Assembly (NCBI GenBank): GCA_009760855.2
Contig: WPIO01000019.1
Coordinates: forward strand, 62,001-126,000
Source: Cristatella mucedo
Lineage: Eukaryota; Bryozoa; Phylactolaemata; Cristatellidae
DNA length: 64,000 nucleotides
Reading direction: 5' to 3'
Below, piece by piece: positions 25,580 to 37,149 of the stretch. Both the position numbers and the translations under genes were made by a program. A model generated the notes under the pieces. That model had not been told where the DNA came from. It did not search any database and worked only from the letters and a program-made list of their open reading frames with translations. Each line of letters begins with the position of its first letter. Position 1 is the first letter of the stretch.

Positions 25580-28500
25580 CTGGAAAGAGAGCGAAGATGC
25601 GTAGTCGCAGAAGTTAGACGCCAGCGGCTATTTCTCACGGTTGCTATCCCTCAGATTGACCCTGCGTGCGAAGCGAGCGAATCACTGGGCTACTTTAACT
25701 TCTCTCCTGCTCCAGTATGGGTCATTCTGGTGCGGCCTCCGAGAAACGAGGATAATAGTACTAAAGTAATTCGCAGCAGATTAGAAGTAAATTCCTTTCC
25801 GGGCCGTTCACTTGGATTGAGAATTTAAGCATACCAACTGATGAACCAAAAAATGCACACGCACATGCACCACGATTCACACGGACGAAACAAATGGTAT
25901 GAGAAGCAGGTGGGCTTAAAGTTTGCTTTAAATGTAGTTAAGCCAGGGAATGTCGTGACATCAATCGGTAGAGGGTTTCAAGCTTCAGGTGCGTTTGAAA
26001 CGATGACGCGGTCACCCAAGGATGTGAGCTTCGTTAGAGGCAGTTGCACTGAATTTGGTTAGCAGCACAGCAAAGCGACCCGAGTCGAAAAAGCTGGTGG
26101 TTTGAGAGGATTCCCTAGAAGTAAGCCTCTCACATAGGCAATACGGAGCAATACAATTGGGAGATATAAAAGTTAGTGAAGCAAGCTCAAAGCAGTTGGG
26201 CTTCTCGATGGGAAGTCAGCGCAGGTGATGAGAGAAGTGATGTGACATGGTAGAAGCGACATTCGTGCCAGTCGAGCCTCGCCGCCATGTCCGGCACAAT
26301 CTATAAGCATCTTAATGCAGAGGCAGATCTGGAATGAAGTAGGAAAAGAAGTTCAGATGTCAACGGATGTAAAAAAATTCATAGACTACGCCTGGATATT
26401 TTGCACAGGCCGCAGCAGTAGTGCAGGCTCGCTCAGCCAACTTTTCGATTAACGGCAGCAGCCATTTTAGCTGCTGCTGCACCCGCACCGTTACCTACCC
26501 AACCAATAATCAGTGTTGGGATTGCCAAAGCCGCGGCTGTAGTCGGACCATTTCCTGTTGAATGTGGTTTCGCTGTCATTTCGGTGATGCAGCACTGTCC
26601 AGCCGCCGCCGTCGGTACGCATGTCGCATTGCACCAGTACCACTTTGTTGCCCACCATGATCGGATATATTCCGCTATGCGATACTCCAGCTCGCTGCAG
26701 ATGGTAGCAGTCTAAAACGAAACGAGCCGCGAGAATGACAAACGACGGCAACCAGCACGCACTCCGCTGACGATTAGTAGAAGCGAAAGACGCTGCTCAG
26801 AGGATAACCGCTTGCATCGCCACCAAACTTGGAATCTAAGATGGAAGCTTTACGTAAAAAAGCTTGAGACTATGGCTACCGCGAGTCAATTGTTCTGCTG
26901 GTCAAGCGGGTCAAACTCGCGCTAGACCAAATCAGTGTCGGCGTCGGTTGAAGGCACTGTAGCCTTAATTGGCTGTTAAATAAACACCGAGAATAGAACT
27001 GCAGGCGCGTCGTGGCGAGATATAAATGAATCCAAAATATTGGTGCCTATTTATAGCGGCATCGCTACTCTAAATTTCAGTGCTAATGCGAAAAATATTC
27101 TTTTCTATATCCGACATTCTTTCACTTCTGACCACTTCCTTTCAAAATTCATTTTTATCGCTTAACTACAACCTTTTCTACAACTAATTAGGTTGAGAGA
27201 TGCGGCAATTTTAGTTCCCTTTTCTACAGGCAATTACGTTTAGCGCTTACTGATGAAATTTTATGGAACCACGCTAGCGCATTCTCACGTAAACGCTCTC
27301 TGAAAGGCAGGCCCGGTCCAGCCAGCGGCTCGGCGCTTTCGAACTGCCATTCTGCTGTCATTTCCGAAAAAAGCTTTGCTAAGTTCCGATTTAAATTGCA
27401 TATTGCAGACAACGTCAGTTGAGAGTGACCACATAAGTTCACGCGATTTTGTCCGCTTTCTTCTGTGACTGGTATCCCAAGGCACAGTCGCTTGCCCACC
27501 CTTGCCCAATACCGTGATCCAGCATCGCAGCTGCAGTTCAGTAAAGCGTGCTAATCAAAACGATAACTGATGCACGCTGCCGGCAGCTGCGTTCAGATTG
27601 CACTGAAAGATGTTTATGTAATGGATTTATTACTGTAGCTGCGAGGCATGCGATGTTTGCCAGAACGCTTTTGAAAAGGGTCGTTCGCAGAAATATATTT
27701 TAAGGTGGTCTATCTTTACCTTAGAGGCTGTCGACTGAAAATTGCATTTCGTTCACTGCGAATGCAGAAATACCGGCTTGCGTCCACATCGCTTACGAGA
27801 CTTTACACGAGCGCAGCCCTGCGACATTTCCTTAGAATCATTTAAGGTTAGCAGACAGCGGCATGGCTGAATAAACCTAAAGTTGCACAGACCGAAATTG
27901 GAACAAAATGGAAAATGCATCTTCAAGAAAAAAGACTCACTTCCTCAGACCTGTAGGAGAGGCTCTCTCAGCACTCAGACGCGGCACAGTGTAAAAGGCA
28001 TCACATACGTTGCGTTCAGGTGCAATGCTAAATTCTCGCGTTTGCTCGCTGCATTGCAGCTAGCTTGTTCTCGGAGGCCGCCGCTTCCGTTGAACGCCAA
28101 AGAGGCGCCAGTGGCGGACGCGGCGAGATTTCTGCAGCCCAACTCGGCCGGCGGCGCGACGCGGCGAAGCTGCTATGGGGCTCGTCGCAGCGACGTGCGC
28201 GCGTCTCACTGGATTTAACTGGCAGATCCTTGGGAGCGGCGAAGTTGGACTGGTTGCTGCTGTACACCGGCGTCTGAGGCGGCGCCGCCGCCGCCGGCGC
28301 CGCACTGGCCGTCGACCCGGGCGCTCTGGCCGCCGGCGGCCGCGAGGTGCACGAGCTCAGCATGTGCGCAACGTCTTTGCGAAGTTTCTCGACGGATCCG
28401 CTCAGTCCGCCGACGAGGCTGCAGCAGCAGCAGCGAGAGCGCGCCAGTCAGCGCCCAGCTATCGGCACGCTTCTTCTTCGCGGGGCAGGCGCAGCAGCGC

Positions 28501-28662
28501 GCGCTCGCCAGACCGAAGCCGCCGCCGCCGCAGCGCTAGAGAAAGAGCCGCGGCCTCGACGACGCTCTGCCGCTGCTGCTCTGCTGCCGCTGCTCCGACG
28601 CCTCTGAGCGAGAGGGCGCCAATTCCCCGGAGCGGAGCAGCAGCTGAGAGCAGCTGAGAGCA

Positions 28663-28706
<44 letters not shown>

Positions 28707-31678
28707 TTCGTTCGCCGCTTTTCGGCTCGAACGAGCCGGCAGCCATCTGCCGACGATTGACGCGGCAGCGGCCACGTGGAATTTCGCTTTCGCTCCGCCC
28801 CCTCAACCGCAGCTCGTGAGCGTCGAATCGCCAAAACCGTCGAGGTGCGTGGGGGTGGTGGTAATCGCTTTATTTTCTCTGCGCGAGGTTAGTAATAATA
28901 ATAATAATAATAATGCACTTGACAAAGCGCCCTCAGAAAACTCAATCTAGGCGCTTTACATTTGCTGCAAAGGGAAACGCGATTGAATGGCGAGTAATAT
29001 CATGCTTGATAAACAACATGAATAACACGGTTAGGGGTGACATGCACAGGGTCAGCGTGCAAGTCTGGTTAGTGGCAGCATGCGCAGGTTAAACCGTCTT
29101 GCTAGCTCGTCGGGGCGCCAATCGACTGAGCGAGCAGTTTGAGAAGCCTTCGGCGGCGCTTCGAGCTCGTCGCTATGCGTTTGGGAAACGCTAACCCAAA
29201 AATGGGAGCCTCAGTCTTCGTGGTAAAGCGTCCATAGCTCCCAAGCTGGCTTAGCGGTTAGCGAATCGGATTGCGGACCCTGAGATTTCGCGTTTGAATG
29301 CTGCTAGCGGCCGAGTCTGTCGCCCTTCGACTCTTAGCCACCACATATAACGGGGCGGTACTGGCCGCAAAAATGCAAGGCTGCGGAAAAAAGAGCTGCT
29401 GATTTGATCGTCTTATGCCGTATCCACAGAAGAGTTCCAGCATGCGTTAGGTGCCTAAGAAAGTGATATAGTTCTCTTAGGGCGCTGCACTTTATTGTTA
29501 CCACAATTAGGAATCTGCGGCTGCAGTAAGAAATAGAGAAGTGCCCCCTCCGTAGTACTCCAAACCAACAACGTGCAGGTTTACTTAACTAAGCAGAAGA
29601 ACCTTACCGCTGGGCCACGAGCAGCCGCTCAGTGAGCCGTAATGGCTCACTGGGTAAGGCGGTTGCTTTTCACGACCTCTGGGCCGAGGTCGTGCGTTCG
29701 AATCCTGCGGTGGGCCATCCTTTATCACCACTGCAAGCGGTGGTGATAGCCATAAAGGCTCTTCTGTCGCTACACAAAAAAGAGGCTGTTAAATCAGCTA
29801 GTATTTATTTATTTTAGGAAGGGGGTGGCAGGATAGGACGTAGAGAGCTGGCTCTCATCTCAGGGATGCTGACTTACAGTAAGTGGAGTCTCGCTGGTAG
29901 CTCTGCTGGATCTGTCAGCAGCAGCAGCAGCGTTTGCTATGAGCGATCATCGAGTCCTTCTTGAGCCTCCATCATCTCGCAGAGGAGAATCGCTGGCACT
30001 CGGCCAGAGATTCGCGAGCCGAGATGTCGCGGCCGCCGGCGATCGTCCGGCGAAGCCCTAAAGTATGCACTGCCCCGGGGATCCGCTTTAGGTCCACTTC
30101 TATTCAAAATGTATTATCGCCCAATTGCTGATGTAATCGCCAAGTACAATCGAGTCCTTACTTTCTAACGCACATCGCACACCTTTGTCCCTGTAAGTTT
30201 GCGTGGCGGTAAAGCCTTTTAGTACTATCATAAACGCTGCTTGCCTGCTAGGGAGAAATCGAGTGTTACTCAGAAATTAAAAAGTTAATCCCCAAAATGG
30301 GCTCGGTTGGCATTTTTCCTGTAGTCTCTGCATGCAATGGTGGAGCCAGGATTTGTATCAGGGGGCAAGACCGGCAACAACTTTGATGATGTAGGGGGCA
30401 AGATCCGCAAGATTTTCAAGTAGGCTGGGCCAGACAAAGCAATTAAGGAAAAATTATAGCGTACAATCGTAGTGTTTATTCGATATGAACGCGTCAGTTG
30501 CTAATTGAGTGGAATTAAAGCACAATTTCTTCTTTTGTAACTGTCATGGGCGAAGGAATGGGGGCGGCCCCGCTCGCTGCCCTGCTCACTGTGGGGGGAA
30601 AGGGGGCAAATGCCCATTACCCCACGGGTCTGCCATTGTCTGCATGTTATTCTTGTGTCCTATTCCCATACGTCAAGCACCACAGTCAAGCCTCTTTCAG
30701 CTTACTAACACTGACAAATGGCTTGTTTAGATAAGAACACCAGATCCATGCTGGTAAATGCATTTGTAACATTTCGTCTAGAATTTTGTCACCTGCTATT
30801 TATGGTCATTCTGCCTGTAGGACGCTTTCAGTTGGTGCGAAACTCTTAAGCTACGAATTTCTGCCGCGACTGCCGAAGCTGCCATACAAATTACATGCCT
30901 TCGCACAGACCTGTAGTGGGCTTCACATCGTACTACCCGCTCTCCTGACTCAAGTCGTTTAGCTGTTCCTCTAACTTTAAATTCTTTGGAGACCTTTCTG
31001 TATGCTCCCAAAGGCTGGAACTCACTGCCAACCGAGTCGTGATATTCGCTTGCTGCCCGTGTGAAAAAACGCGGGTTCCCGCTCCACTTCTCAGGCGAAG
31101 CAGCGGCCGGTGCGGGCAGCTAGTCCGCATGTAGCCCGCAGCGCCTGCGGCCCCTCCTAGAAGCGGCGGCAGCAGCAGAGGCGGCGGCAGGCAACGGTAG
31201 CAGTACGAGCGGCAGAAGCGGCGGCGCAGCTGCTCGCTCGCGAGCCGACGGGTCACCTGATGACCTCTCGATGGCGCTCGCCCTGCTCTCGCCGGCTGCC
31301 GTAGCCGTCGCTCTGTATCGCCTCCAGGAGTGCGCATTGGTGTTCGCTCTGCAACGTTGGCGACAGGGATCTGTAGTTCCCGCGGTGGCAGAAGGATCCG
31401 ACGTCACCCGGCGATACCCTTCTGAATTCAGGATGATAGCGTGCCCAGTGGTCTGTCGAGTCGTCGCTGCCGCCGCCGCCGCCGCGAGATGGCACCGACG
31501 CCGGTCTCGAGGACCCCGCGGTGGCTCCTGTGTTGCGACGACTTAGGTCCACGTACTGCCCGCGGTCCTCTACCGCTTCGTCGTCGTCGTAGTCGTCCTC
31601 GTTTTGCGCACTGACCGACGCAATGAGCAGACAGAGCAGCAACGCCCTCTCGGCGGCCCGACTGCGACGGCCCGGCAT
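25041..31678 (-). CDS. secreted fibrinogen-related protein (ficolin/tachylectin-like)
   Basis: Four exons joined by phase-matching GT-AG introns: 31678-31257, 28418-28210, 26711-26499, 25579-25041 (1383 bp, 460 residues, apparently complete). Residues 1-24 are a signal peptide (ALLLCLLIASVSA core). An acidic, tyrosine-bearing stretch follows (EDDYDDDEAVEDRGQYVDL), then a Gly/Ser-rich part, a likely helical segment with cysteines (residues ~115-170), a Pro/Ala/Ser linker, and a fibrinogen C-terminal domain at about 212-427. The domain has CDMRTDGGGWTVLHHR, the Ca-binding-site region PDSDNDRDRNLHCAS, the pocket region WWFNACSYANLNG and all four usual cysteines, and ends MAIRP plus a 33-residue tail. 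Such proteins are extracellular pattern-recognition lectins that often bind acetylated sugars as multimers. The specific ligand cannot be read from sequence. Intron 3 holds an L2-like LINE, and the first intron holds SINE and LINE copies. Confidence 0.92.
25841..26330 (-). mobile_element. L2-like LINE fragment in fibrinogen-gene intron
   Basis: Segments such as GGGCTTAAAGTTTGCTTTAA and AATGTCGTGACATCAATCGG resemble the coding end and UTR border of the L2-like family, diverged. Confidence 0.65.
26499..26711 (-). CDS. fibrinogen-related exon 3
   Basis: Acceptor CGTTTTAG, donor GTAGGT. Encodes the domain's N-terminal half: CYHLQRAGVSHSGIYPI, then CDMRTDGGGWTVLHHRN, ending NTDYWLG. Confidence 0.97.
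28210..28418 (-). CDS. fibrinogen-related exon 2 (helix and linker)
   Basis: Acceptor CTGCTGCTGCAG, donor GTGAGA. Encodes LVGGLSGSVEKLRKDVAHML, a Pro/Ala-rich stretch and AAPKDLPVKS; one base carries over so that Asn precedes CYHL. Phases fit exons 1 and 3. The GC-rich Ala/Pro composition makes this exon less certain than the domain exons. Confidence 0.82.
28664..28706. repeat. (CCG)n trinucleotide repeat
   Basis: Uninterrupted repeat in GC-rich intron sequence about 250 bp from exon 2 of the fibrinogen-related gene. The open frames through it encode only Arg, Gly or Ala runs. Confidence 0.95.
28895..29090 (-). mobile_element. L2-like LINE 3' end
   Basis: ATA tail, stem-loop and the first part of the 3' UTR, close to the 23954 copy; intronic. 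Confidence 0.88.
29234..29508 (+). mobile_element. tRNA-derived SINE with L2-type tail, longer body
   Basis: Box A-like TGGCTTAGCGG, Box B-like GCGTTTGAATGCT, a ~150-bp body, and the L2-type end TTAGGTGCCTAAGAAAGTGA with TTCTCTTAGGGCGCTG. Distinct from both the type 1 and the short type 2 SINE. Confidence 0.7.
29635..29816 (+). mobile_element. tRNA-derived SINE, type 1
   Basis: Box A TGGCTCACTGGG, Box B GCGTTCGAATCC, body with CACTGCAAGCGGTGGTGATA and tail of ATTTATTT. Confidence 0.88.
29817..30814. other. fibrinogen-gene intron sequence, nothing recognised
   Basis: No exon or repeat matching elsewhere in the window is evident. A GGGGGCAAGA motif recurs near 30360 and 30396. Confidence 0.45.
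30815..31047 (+). mobile_element. L2-like LINE C-terminal fragment
   Basis: TTCTTTGGAGACC, TGCTCCCAAAGGCTGGAACT and GTTGGTGCGAAACTC match the family coding end, with frameshifts. Confidence 0.7.
31257..31678 (-). CDS. fibrinogen-related exon 1 (signal peptide)
   Basis: ATG at 31678; donor CAG|GTGACC in phase 2 fits exon 2. Encodes the signal peptide, acidic N-terminus, Gly/Ser-rich part, WARYHPEFRR, and a helical stretch HQCALLEAIQSDG. An earlier donor (GTATCG near 31416) exists but has the wrong phase for exon 2. Linkage to the fibrinogen exons is inferred from phase, strand and logic, not from a transcript. Confidence 0.75.
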
Positions 31679-32274
31679 CTCTTAGGCTCTGCCACGCCGA
31701 CGACCCAGCCGCCGCCGCCGCTGCTAACGCAGATCGCCCTCTGGCGGTAGGTCGTCGGTTGGAGCTCGCGAACCGTATCGTCTTTCACAAGCCGCTGCCG
31801 CGAGGTAGTGGCGGTCTCGGGGTCGGGCAGCGGTCGCTGCGGTGCGGTCTAGAGCGGCGAGGTATTGCCGCCCGCCAGCCGGTATTGACGGCTGCGGCCA
31901 TGCCCTCGGCGCGCCGCCAAGCGGACGATAGCTGAGCGCCGGGCGAGACCGTCTGCTTACAGAACCGATACATTTTGGTTGCAATCTAGTCAAACAATGT
32001 TGACAGCAGCTTTGCACCGCAGATACGCTTAAGCGAGCACCGATCGAGCACCCGGCGCAAACTGCATAGCAACTTGCACGAAGGTGCGTCGCACGAAAAA
32101 ATCTCGTTCGAAGCCGAAATGAACGAAGGCAGCTTGCAGCGCACGCTCGGCGCCGATTGAAGCTGGCCATGCTCTAGGCAGCGCGTCCTTCGCGCGCGAG
32201 TACGAGCGTGAGCGGTGGGGGAGAGGCTGGGTTGGCGGGCGACGGTCGAAATCGAACTGCATTCATAGTCAAGA
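31679..32274. other. GC-rich sequence upstream of the fibrinogen-related gene
   Basis: CpG-rich stretch that should hold the promoter and 5' UTR. The open frames on the minus strand here (31724-32170) have no recognisable domain. Confidence 0.5.
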
Positions 32275-32456
32275 ACCGTGATGGCTCACTAGGTAAGGTG
32301 GTTGCTTTCACGACCTCGGTCCTGAGGTCGTGGGTTCGATTCCTGCGGTGGGCGATTCTATATCGCCACTGCAAGCGGTGGTGATAGCCTTAAAGGCTCT
32401 TGTGTCGCTATACAAAAAGAGGCTGTTTAATCAGCTAGGATTTATTTGTTTATTTT
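32275..32456 (+). mobile_element. tRNA-derived SINE, type 1 (clean reference copy)
   Basis: Box A TGGCTCACTAGG and Box B GGTTCGATTCC (pol III promoter), with stem GACCTCGGTCCTGAGGTC between them. The body has CCACTGCAAGCGGTGG, itself a short hairpin, then GTCGCTATACAAAAAGAGGC, and an ATTTATTT tail. About 180 bp. Confidence 0.92.
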
Positions 32457-33007
32457 CTCCGGTGACCAGCTGCCGAAGAACAAGCAAGCGTAGCCGAGAA
32501 GCCAACGAATGCTGCACCCGGCTGCGCCGCGCCATCCAACTCGTCACCCGATCTTACGGGCGAAGCATTTGGCCGTCGGTCATTTTACCGTCGCTGGGGG
32601 CGTCGTTTGCGCTGCGCGTGCGGACGCCCGCATGAATGGGACGGCCAGCGACTGGCGCATTCGGGAGATGAGAACAGCTTCGGCGTCGCTGCAACAACCT
32701 TCATTCGGTGCGTCGCGTCGCCGGAAAGGGTTTCGCCTGCTGCCACTACCCAGGGACTCTTCGCGCCACTAGCACCGGGCTAGTTCGCTTCTGGTTTTCC
32801 CGCTGCTGTTTCTCACGCGTAGCTCTGACCGCCGCGCGGTCATTTATGCACTCTCGCTCCCGTACCGCTCACGCGCCGGAAGCGAGAGTGCTGTTGCTAA
32901 GCTTCATGCACTTCGTCGCTAACGCTGCGCTCTCGCTGCCGTGTGCGTCGTCTATAGCTGGCGACGGCGGTCCGTACTTATTTTGAATTTCTTCCGCACT
33001 CGCGCGC

Positions 33008-33259
33008 ATGCATGTCAGCGTCCTTCTTCTCGCCGCGCTTGCCCAATGCAACCGGAAATCCGCGTGGACCGAGCTAAAGTCTGCAGGAGCAGCAGCGATG
33101 AGCAACAGTAGCGGCGTCAGCAAAGCCTTCTGTAATTTGACATTCTTTTTAACGGCAAGTAAGCGGCACCAAGCAGAACACCGAAGCGGACTCAAAGACG
33201 TTTATTCACACGGAAGTCGCAGCGGGCCAGTACACCATCGTCTTGCCCGGCGTCCTTGA
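33008..33259 (+). CDS. small ORF with signal-peptide-like start (weak)
   Basis: ATG-led 83-codon frame starting MHVSVLLLAALAQC. A possible donor (GCA A|GTAAGC) at about 33160 would make it a first exon. No partner exon or family is recognised and the opposite strand is equally open, so it may be chance. Confidence 0.15.
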   Translation: MHVSVLLLAALAQCNRKSAWTELKSAGAAAMSNSSGVSKAFCNLTFFLTASKRHQAEHRSGLKDVYSHGSRSGPVHHRLARRP

Positions 33260-33394
33260 CGTAACTCACTAGGCCTTTGCCACCCGTTACTTAAATGCCA
33301 CTGCCACAAGTCGCAGCAGCCCATAAACCAACGGTAGAGTCATAATCTCTGCTGGACCATAAGTCACTCTAAGCCATAAGCTGACCTTAGGAGG

Positions 33395-36300
33395 CCGTTG
33401 CCGTCGATTGCCCTCGCGCGTACATGCAAGGTTGGTTGATAGGATGCGGTTGCACTTTTAATGCAGCACAGTTGTGCAGGAAAGTTTTGATCTTCTCCCA
33501 CCGGCTTTGTTTGTAATTGTAACAGACTATCACATATTGCTGTATTGTCTCAGGCAATAGCCGTCGATTGCCATGAATTGCCCAAGGTTGAAAGCGATCA
33601 AGGACAGCATGTGCGCCCACAGTGACCATTGTGTGGGAGGATAATTGCAAATTCAGACAGCCAATTTCCAGCAAATTTAAACTAGATAGCTGCAGAGACC
33701 GCGCCATTGCCGTCGATTGTGCCTTTGTCGATTTAAAAAAGGACGTGGTTGCACTTTTAATGCAGCGTAATGCAATACGCAAGGAAAGTTGGAGCTTCTC
33801 TCAGCAACTGTCGGCGCATTTGTAACTGTCCGTTATGGATTGGTGTATCTCCCCGGGCCATTGCCGTCGATTGCCGTGGTTTGCTGTCCATTGAACGCGT
33901 AATGTAATGTAATGTATCTCCGTCTGTAACTCCACAAAGTCATAAATACCATGTGGGTGTTACGCAGGAGAGTTTTGTATAGCGAACTCACAGCCTAAGC
34001 GGCTTTCGGTACGCATTCGGTAGCCAACAGACTTCGTCCCACGCAACAAAGAGAAAGTGGGAAGCATAGCAGAGTCAGGAGAGCAGTTGAGGTAGTGAGT
34101 AGCATGGAAGTAGCAGCTCAGGACCGCTGAAAAGGATGTGCCATTGTCAGCAGTAGGAGAGTAGTTGTCGTTGCGTAAGAATTGTGGAAGCGAGTTCCAC
34201 AGTCTAGGGTAAAAAATATGCGCGTACACAGGTACATGTTACGTGGAATGAGTTACGGTTTATTGCAGCCAATCTTGTCAATTTTCCACGGATTTCGCTA
34301 TCGGCCCCTACCATGGCTGTTGATTGCCGTGCATTGCTGACAGTTAACGACAAAAGCATCTTGAAAATTCCACTGTTTTACTTTGGACGCAGCTGAATGT
34401 TATATGCAATGACAATTGAGGGTTTCGCACTGCCAATTTCTCTTCAATTCGCCGGGAATTGGGGTATTGGCCCAGACATTGCTGTTGATTGTCGTTCATT
34501 GCTCGCGATTGTACGTTCGCTATTGATTGAAAGGACTTTATTGCACTTTTGACACAGTGGGCTGCGACAGTTAAGATATATTTGATCCTGGCCCAGTCAC
34601 TTTCCAGGGATTTACGATGGACCATAATGGATAGCCGTATTTGCCCGTGCCATTGCCGTCGATTGCCATGGATTGCCCAAGATTAGAAGGTTAGAGCTGG
34701 TTGAAAGGGTTGAAAGTATGTGCTCGAGCAGTGAGATGTTACGTGGAATGAGAATTGAAGCTTGATGCAGCCGATTTCTCGTTGATTTGCCACGGATTTC
34801 TGTTTAGTCACTGCCATTGCTGTCGATTGCCATGCATTGTTGACAATTAACGTGCAAACTTGCTTGAAAGTCCTACGGTTTCACTTTTAGCACAAAGAAA
34901 TGTGAAATGCGATGAAAATAGACACTTCGTGCAGCCAATTTAGTGTCAACTTGCCACGGATTGTAGTGGATTGCTGCTTAGAGCCGAACCGTTGCCGTAG
35001 ATTGCCATGCATTACCCGAGATTGTACGAGCGCATTGCTTAAATTAATGTGGTTGACTTTAACCAGTGTGCTTTTTAACATGCATTAAAAATTGGAGCAT
35101 TGCAAACCGATTTCCGAGCATTTTGCGTCAGATTGCTGTAAATTGAGGTATTGGCCCGGGCCATTGCAGTGCATTGCTACCGAATGATCGAGGCGATTGG
35201 AGTGAAATTATGGGATTACACAAAAACCAAAAGTTTGAGCAACGTGAAATCACTGCTGGAGCTTAAAGTGTACGTATTCTGGTCGTTTTTCGGCGGGTGC
35301 GGTACATTGACGTACTGGCCCGGGCAGTTGCAGTCGATTGCAATGGATTGCTGCAGAATGGCCGAGGCAATTACAGTGAAGTTATGCAAGTACAAAATAA
35401 CCGAATAGTAGAGCAGCATGAAATCATAGTTAGAGCTTCTAGTATACGCATTCTGGTCGCTGTGTATCGAATTTCGGTGGATTGAGGTGGATTGTGGTAT
35501 GGGACCGGGTGGTTGCAGTCGATTGCAATTCATTGCATGAGAACGCGTGTGCACAATGGAACGAATTGTTTGGACGCACTTTGAACTGAGTCTATTCCTA
35601 TATGAAATGTCAATTAAAGCTTTTCGATGGCGATTTTAGGATGACTTGCATTGGAATAGAGTGGATTGCGGTAGTTTTCCAGGTCATTTCAGGCGATTGC
35701 CGCCCATTGCCACAGAGCGAGGTTGCACAGTTTTTTTTTATTTTACGTGGTTGTGCACACAGCACAATGCACTTTAATATCCAATGAAAACTGGAGCTCG
35801 GCGCAATGGATTTCGATTTTTTATGCGGTGGATTGAAGTGGATTGCGGTATTGGCCCGGGCTATTGCAGTCGATTGCAGCGCGTTGCACAAGAGCGGCCG
35901 TGCCAATGCAAGTGAAAAATTTTCAAATGTAATTGTTGCAGAGTGTGCTGTCATATGCAATCAAAAAGGAGCTTTTTGATAAGCATTTCTTTCGTTGTAT
36001 GGTGGAATGCAGTGGATTGCCATGGATCGTGGCGGATTGGGTAATTGGCCTGGGCCACTGCAATCTTATTTCAGTGGACTTCGTGAGAACGCGTGAGCGG
36101 AATCGCGCGAAATTTTCTGCGTACATTTTGCGTGTAGCGTAGTTTGATATTCCAAACTTTTTGGAACTGTTCACAGCAGATTTGGGGTGGATTTGACGGG
36201 AACTAGAACGGATTGCGGTGGATTGCGGTACACGCGTCCGGCGTCAAAGCTCATTTGCATAAGTGCTCGTGTGCACAGCGATATGAAATTTTGTGGACAG

Positions 36301-36410
36301 ATAAATTTGAACGTGTCTTACAATTTCAGTGCAAATTTTGAGATCGGGAACGCTTACGTCTGGTCGTTGCTAGCCTAATTAGAGTGGATTTCGGTAATTC
36401 GCCGAACCCA
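33395..36410. repeat. degenerate ~150-190 bp satellite array
   Basis: A core like CCATTGCCGTCGATTGCCAT recurs near 33404, 33557, 33705, 33860, 34313, 34477, 34650, 34823, 34990, 35161, 35325, 35511, 35683, 35861, 36054 and 36230. Steps are about 150 bp at first and later 164-193 bp. Other shared parts are GGTATTGGCCCGGG, TTGCACTTTTAA and GTGGATTGCGG. The units are all in the same orientation and diverged. A family-B LINE interrupts the array. Open frames inside are not genes. Confidence 0.88.
33903..34207 (-). mobile_element. family-B LINE 3' end inside the satellite
   Basis: Minus-strand reading has PRLWNSLPQFLRNDNYSP, then GTSFSAVLSCYFHATHYLNC; the 3' UTR ends at an ATTACATTAC tail at about 33905. 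Satellite sequence continues on both sides. Confidence 0.9.
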
Positions 36411-36968
36411 TCACAGATGCACTCCCCCATGTGCTGTGAGTCAGCCAGCTCTTATACGTACCCGTTAAGGAAATAAAGATTGAGTCCAGTTTACCACTCA
36501 CGTACTCCCGCTCGTGTCTCGGTGAGACTCCACAAGAACAGACGCCGCCGGAGACACTATCAAACAACAGTCCTTAGCCTTAAGGCATGTCCCAGCATCT
36601 TCCAAGTAGACTATTGTCAGGCCACTCATTGAGAAGTCGAAACTAGACCAGGTGAACTTGTGAAATGTACGTCCTCTCTCCTTATTTCTGCTCCTATTAA
36701 AGACTCGGTAACCCGTAATGGCGGACTTGACGAACTCTTATATCAAAACTTGTTCCCTACCCATTAAGTTTGTGTAAGGTTTTAGAGCTAATCATTCCAT
36801 GCAGTAAGCACTGTTGCCTGCATACAAAAACCTTTTTTAGGATGCTGACTAAGGTAGAGTCTCTCCGCTGATTTTGCAAGATCTCTAAAAACCTTTTGAT
36901 TCTAAAGATCGCCGAATTCTTTTTGATTGGCCGCTATTTTACCGTAGCATCGTAGGCAGTGTGCTAGA
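36411..36968. other. no gene recognised
   Basis: Contains AAATAAAGATTGAGTCCAG, which could be a poly(A) region of an old LTR, but no paired repeat, primer site or coding part is seen. Confidence 0.4.
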
Positions 36969-37149
36969 GCCGTGATAGCACACATTTGGTAAGGTGGTTG
37001 CTTTCACGACCTCGGTCCCGAGGTCGAGGGTTCGATTCCTGCGGTGGGCGATTCTTTATCGCCACTGCAAGCGGTGGTGATAGCCATAAAAAGCTCTTCT
37101 GTCGCTATACAAAAAGAGGCTGTTTAATCAGCTAATATTTATTTATTTA
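36969..37149 (+). mobile_element. tRNA-derived SINE, type 1
   Basis: Close to the 32275 copy, with GACCTCGGTCCCGAGGTC stem, GGTTCGATTCC Box B and ATTTATTTATTT tail; Box A slightly changed. Confidence 0.9.

Noticed and set aside
28448..28834. Arg-rich and Ala-rich frames around the (CCG)n run
   Set aside because: Reading the trinucleotide repeat in different frames gives these homopolymers; no evidence that they are translated.
32275..32350. Functional tRNA gene
   Set aside because: Box A and Box B are good but the sequence is one of many dispersed copies with a SINE body and tail and does not fold into a standard cloverleaf by eye.
32869..33195. Minus-strand frame with hydrophobic LLLLIAAAP segment
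   Set aside because: Starts from TTG, overlaps another open frame on the plus strand, and has no partner exon.
33395..36410. CRISPR-like array
   Set aside because: The repeats are long, diverged and contiguous, with no constant short repeat and unique spacers; it is a eukaryotic satellite.
36411..36660. Possible solo LTR with AATAAA
   Set aside because: No matching second LTR, no TG...CA ends with a clear target duplication, and no primer-binding site.
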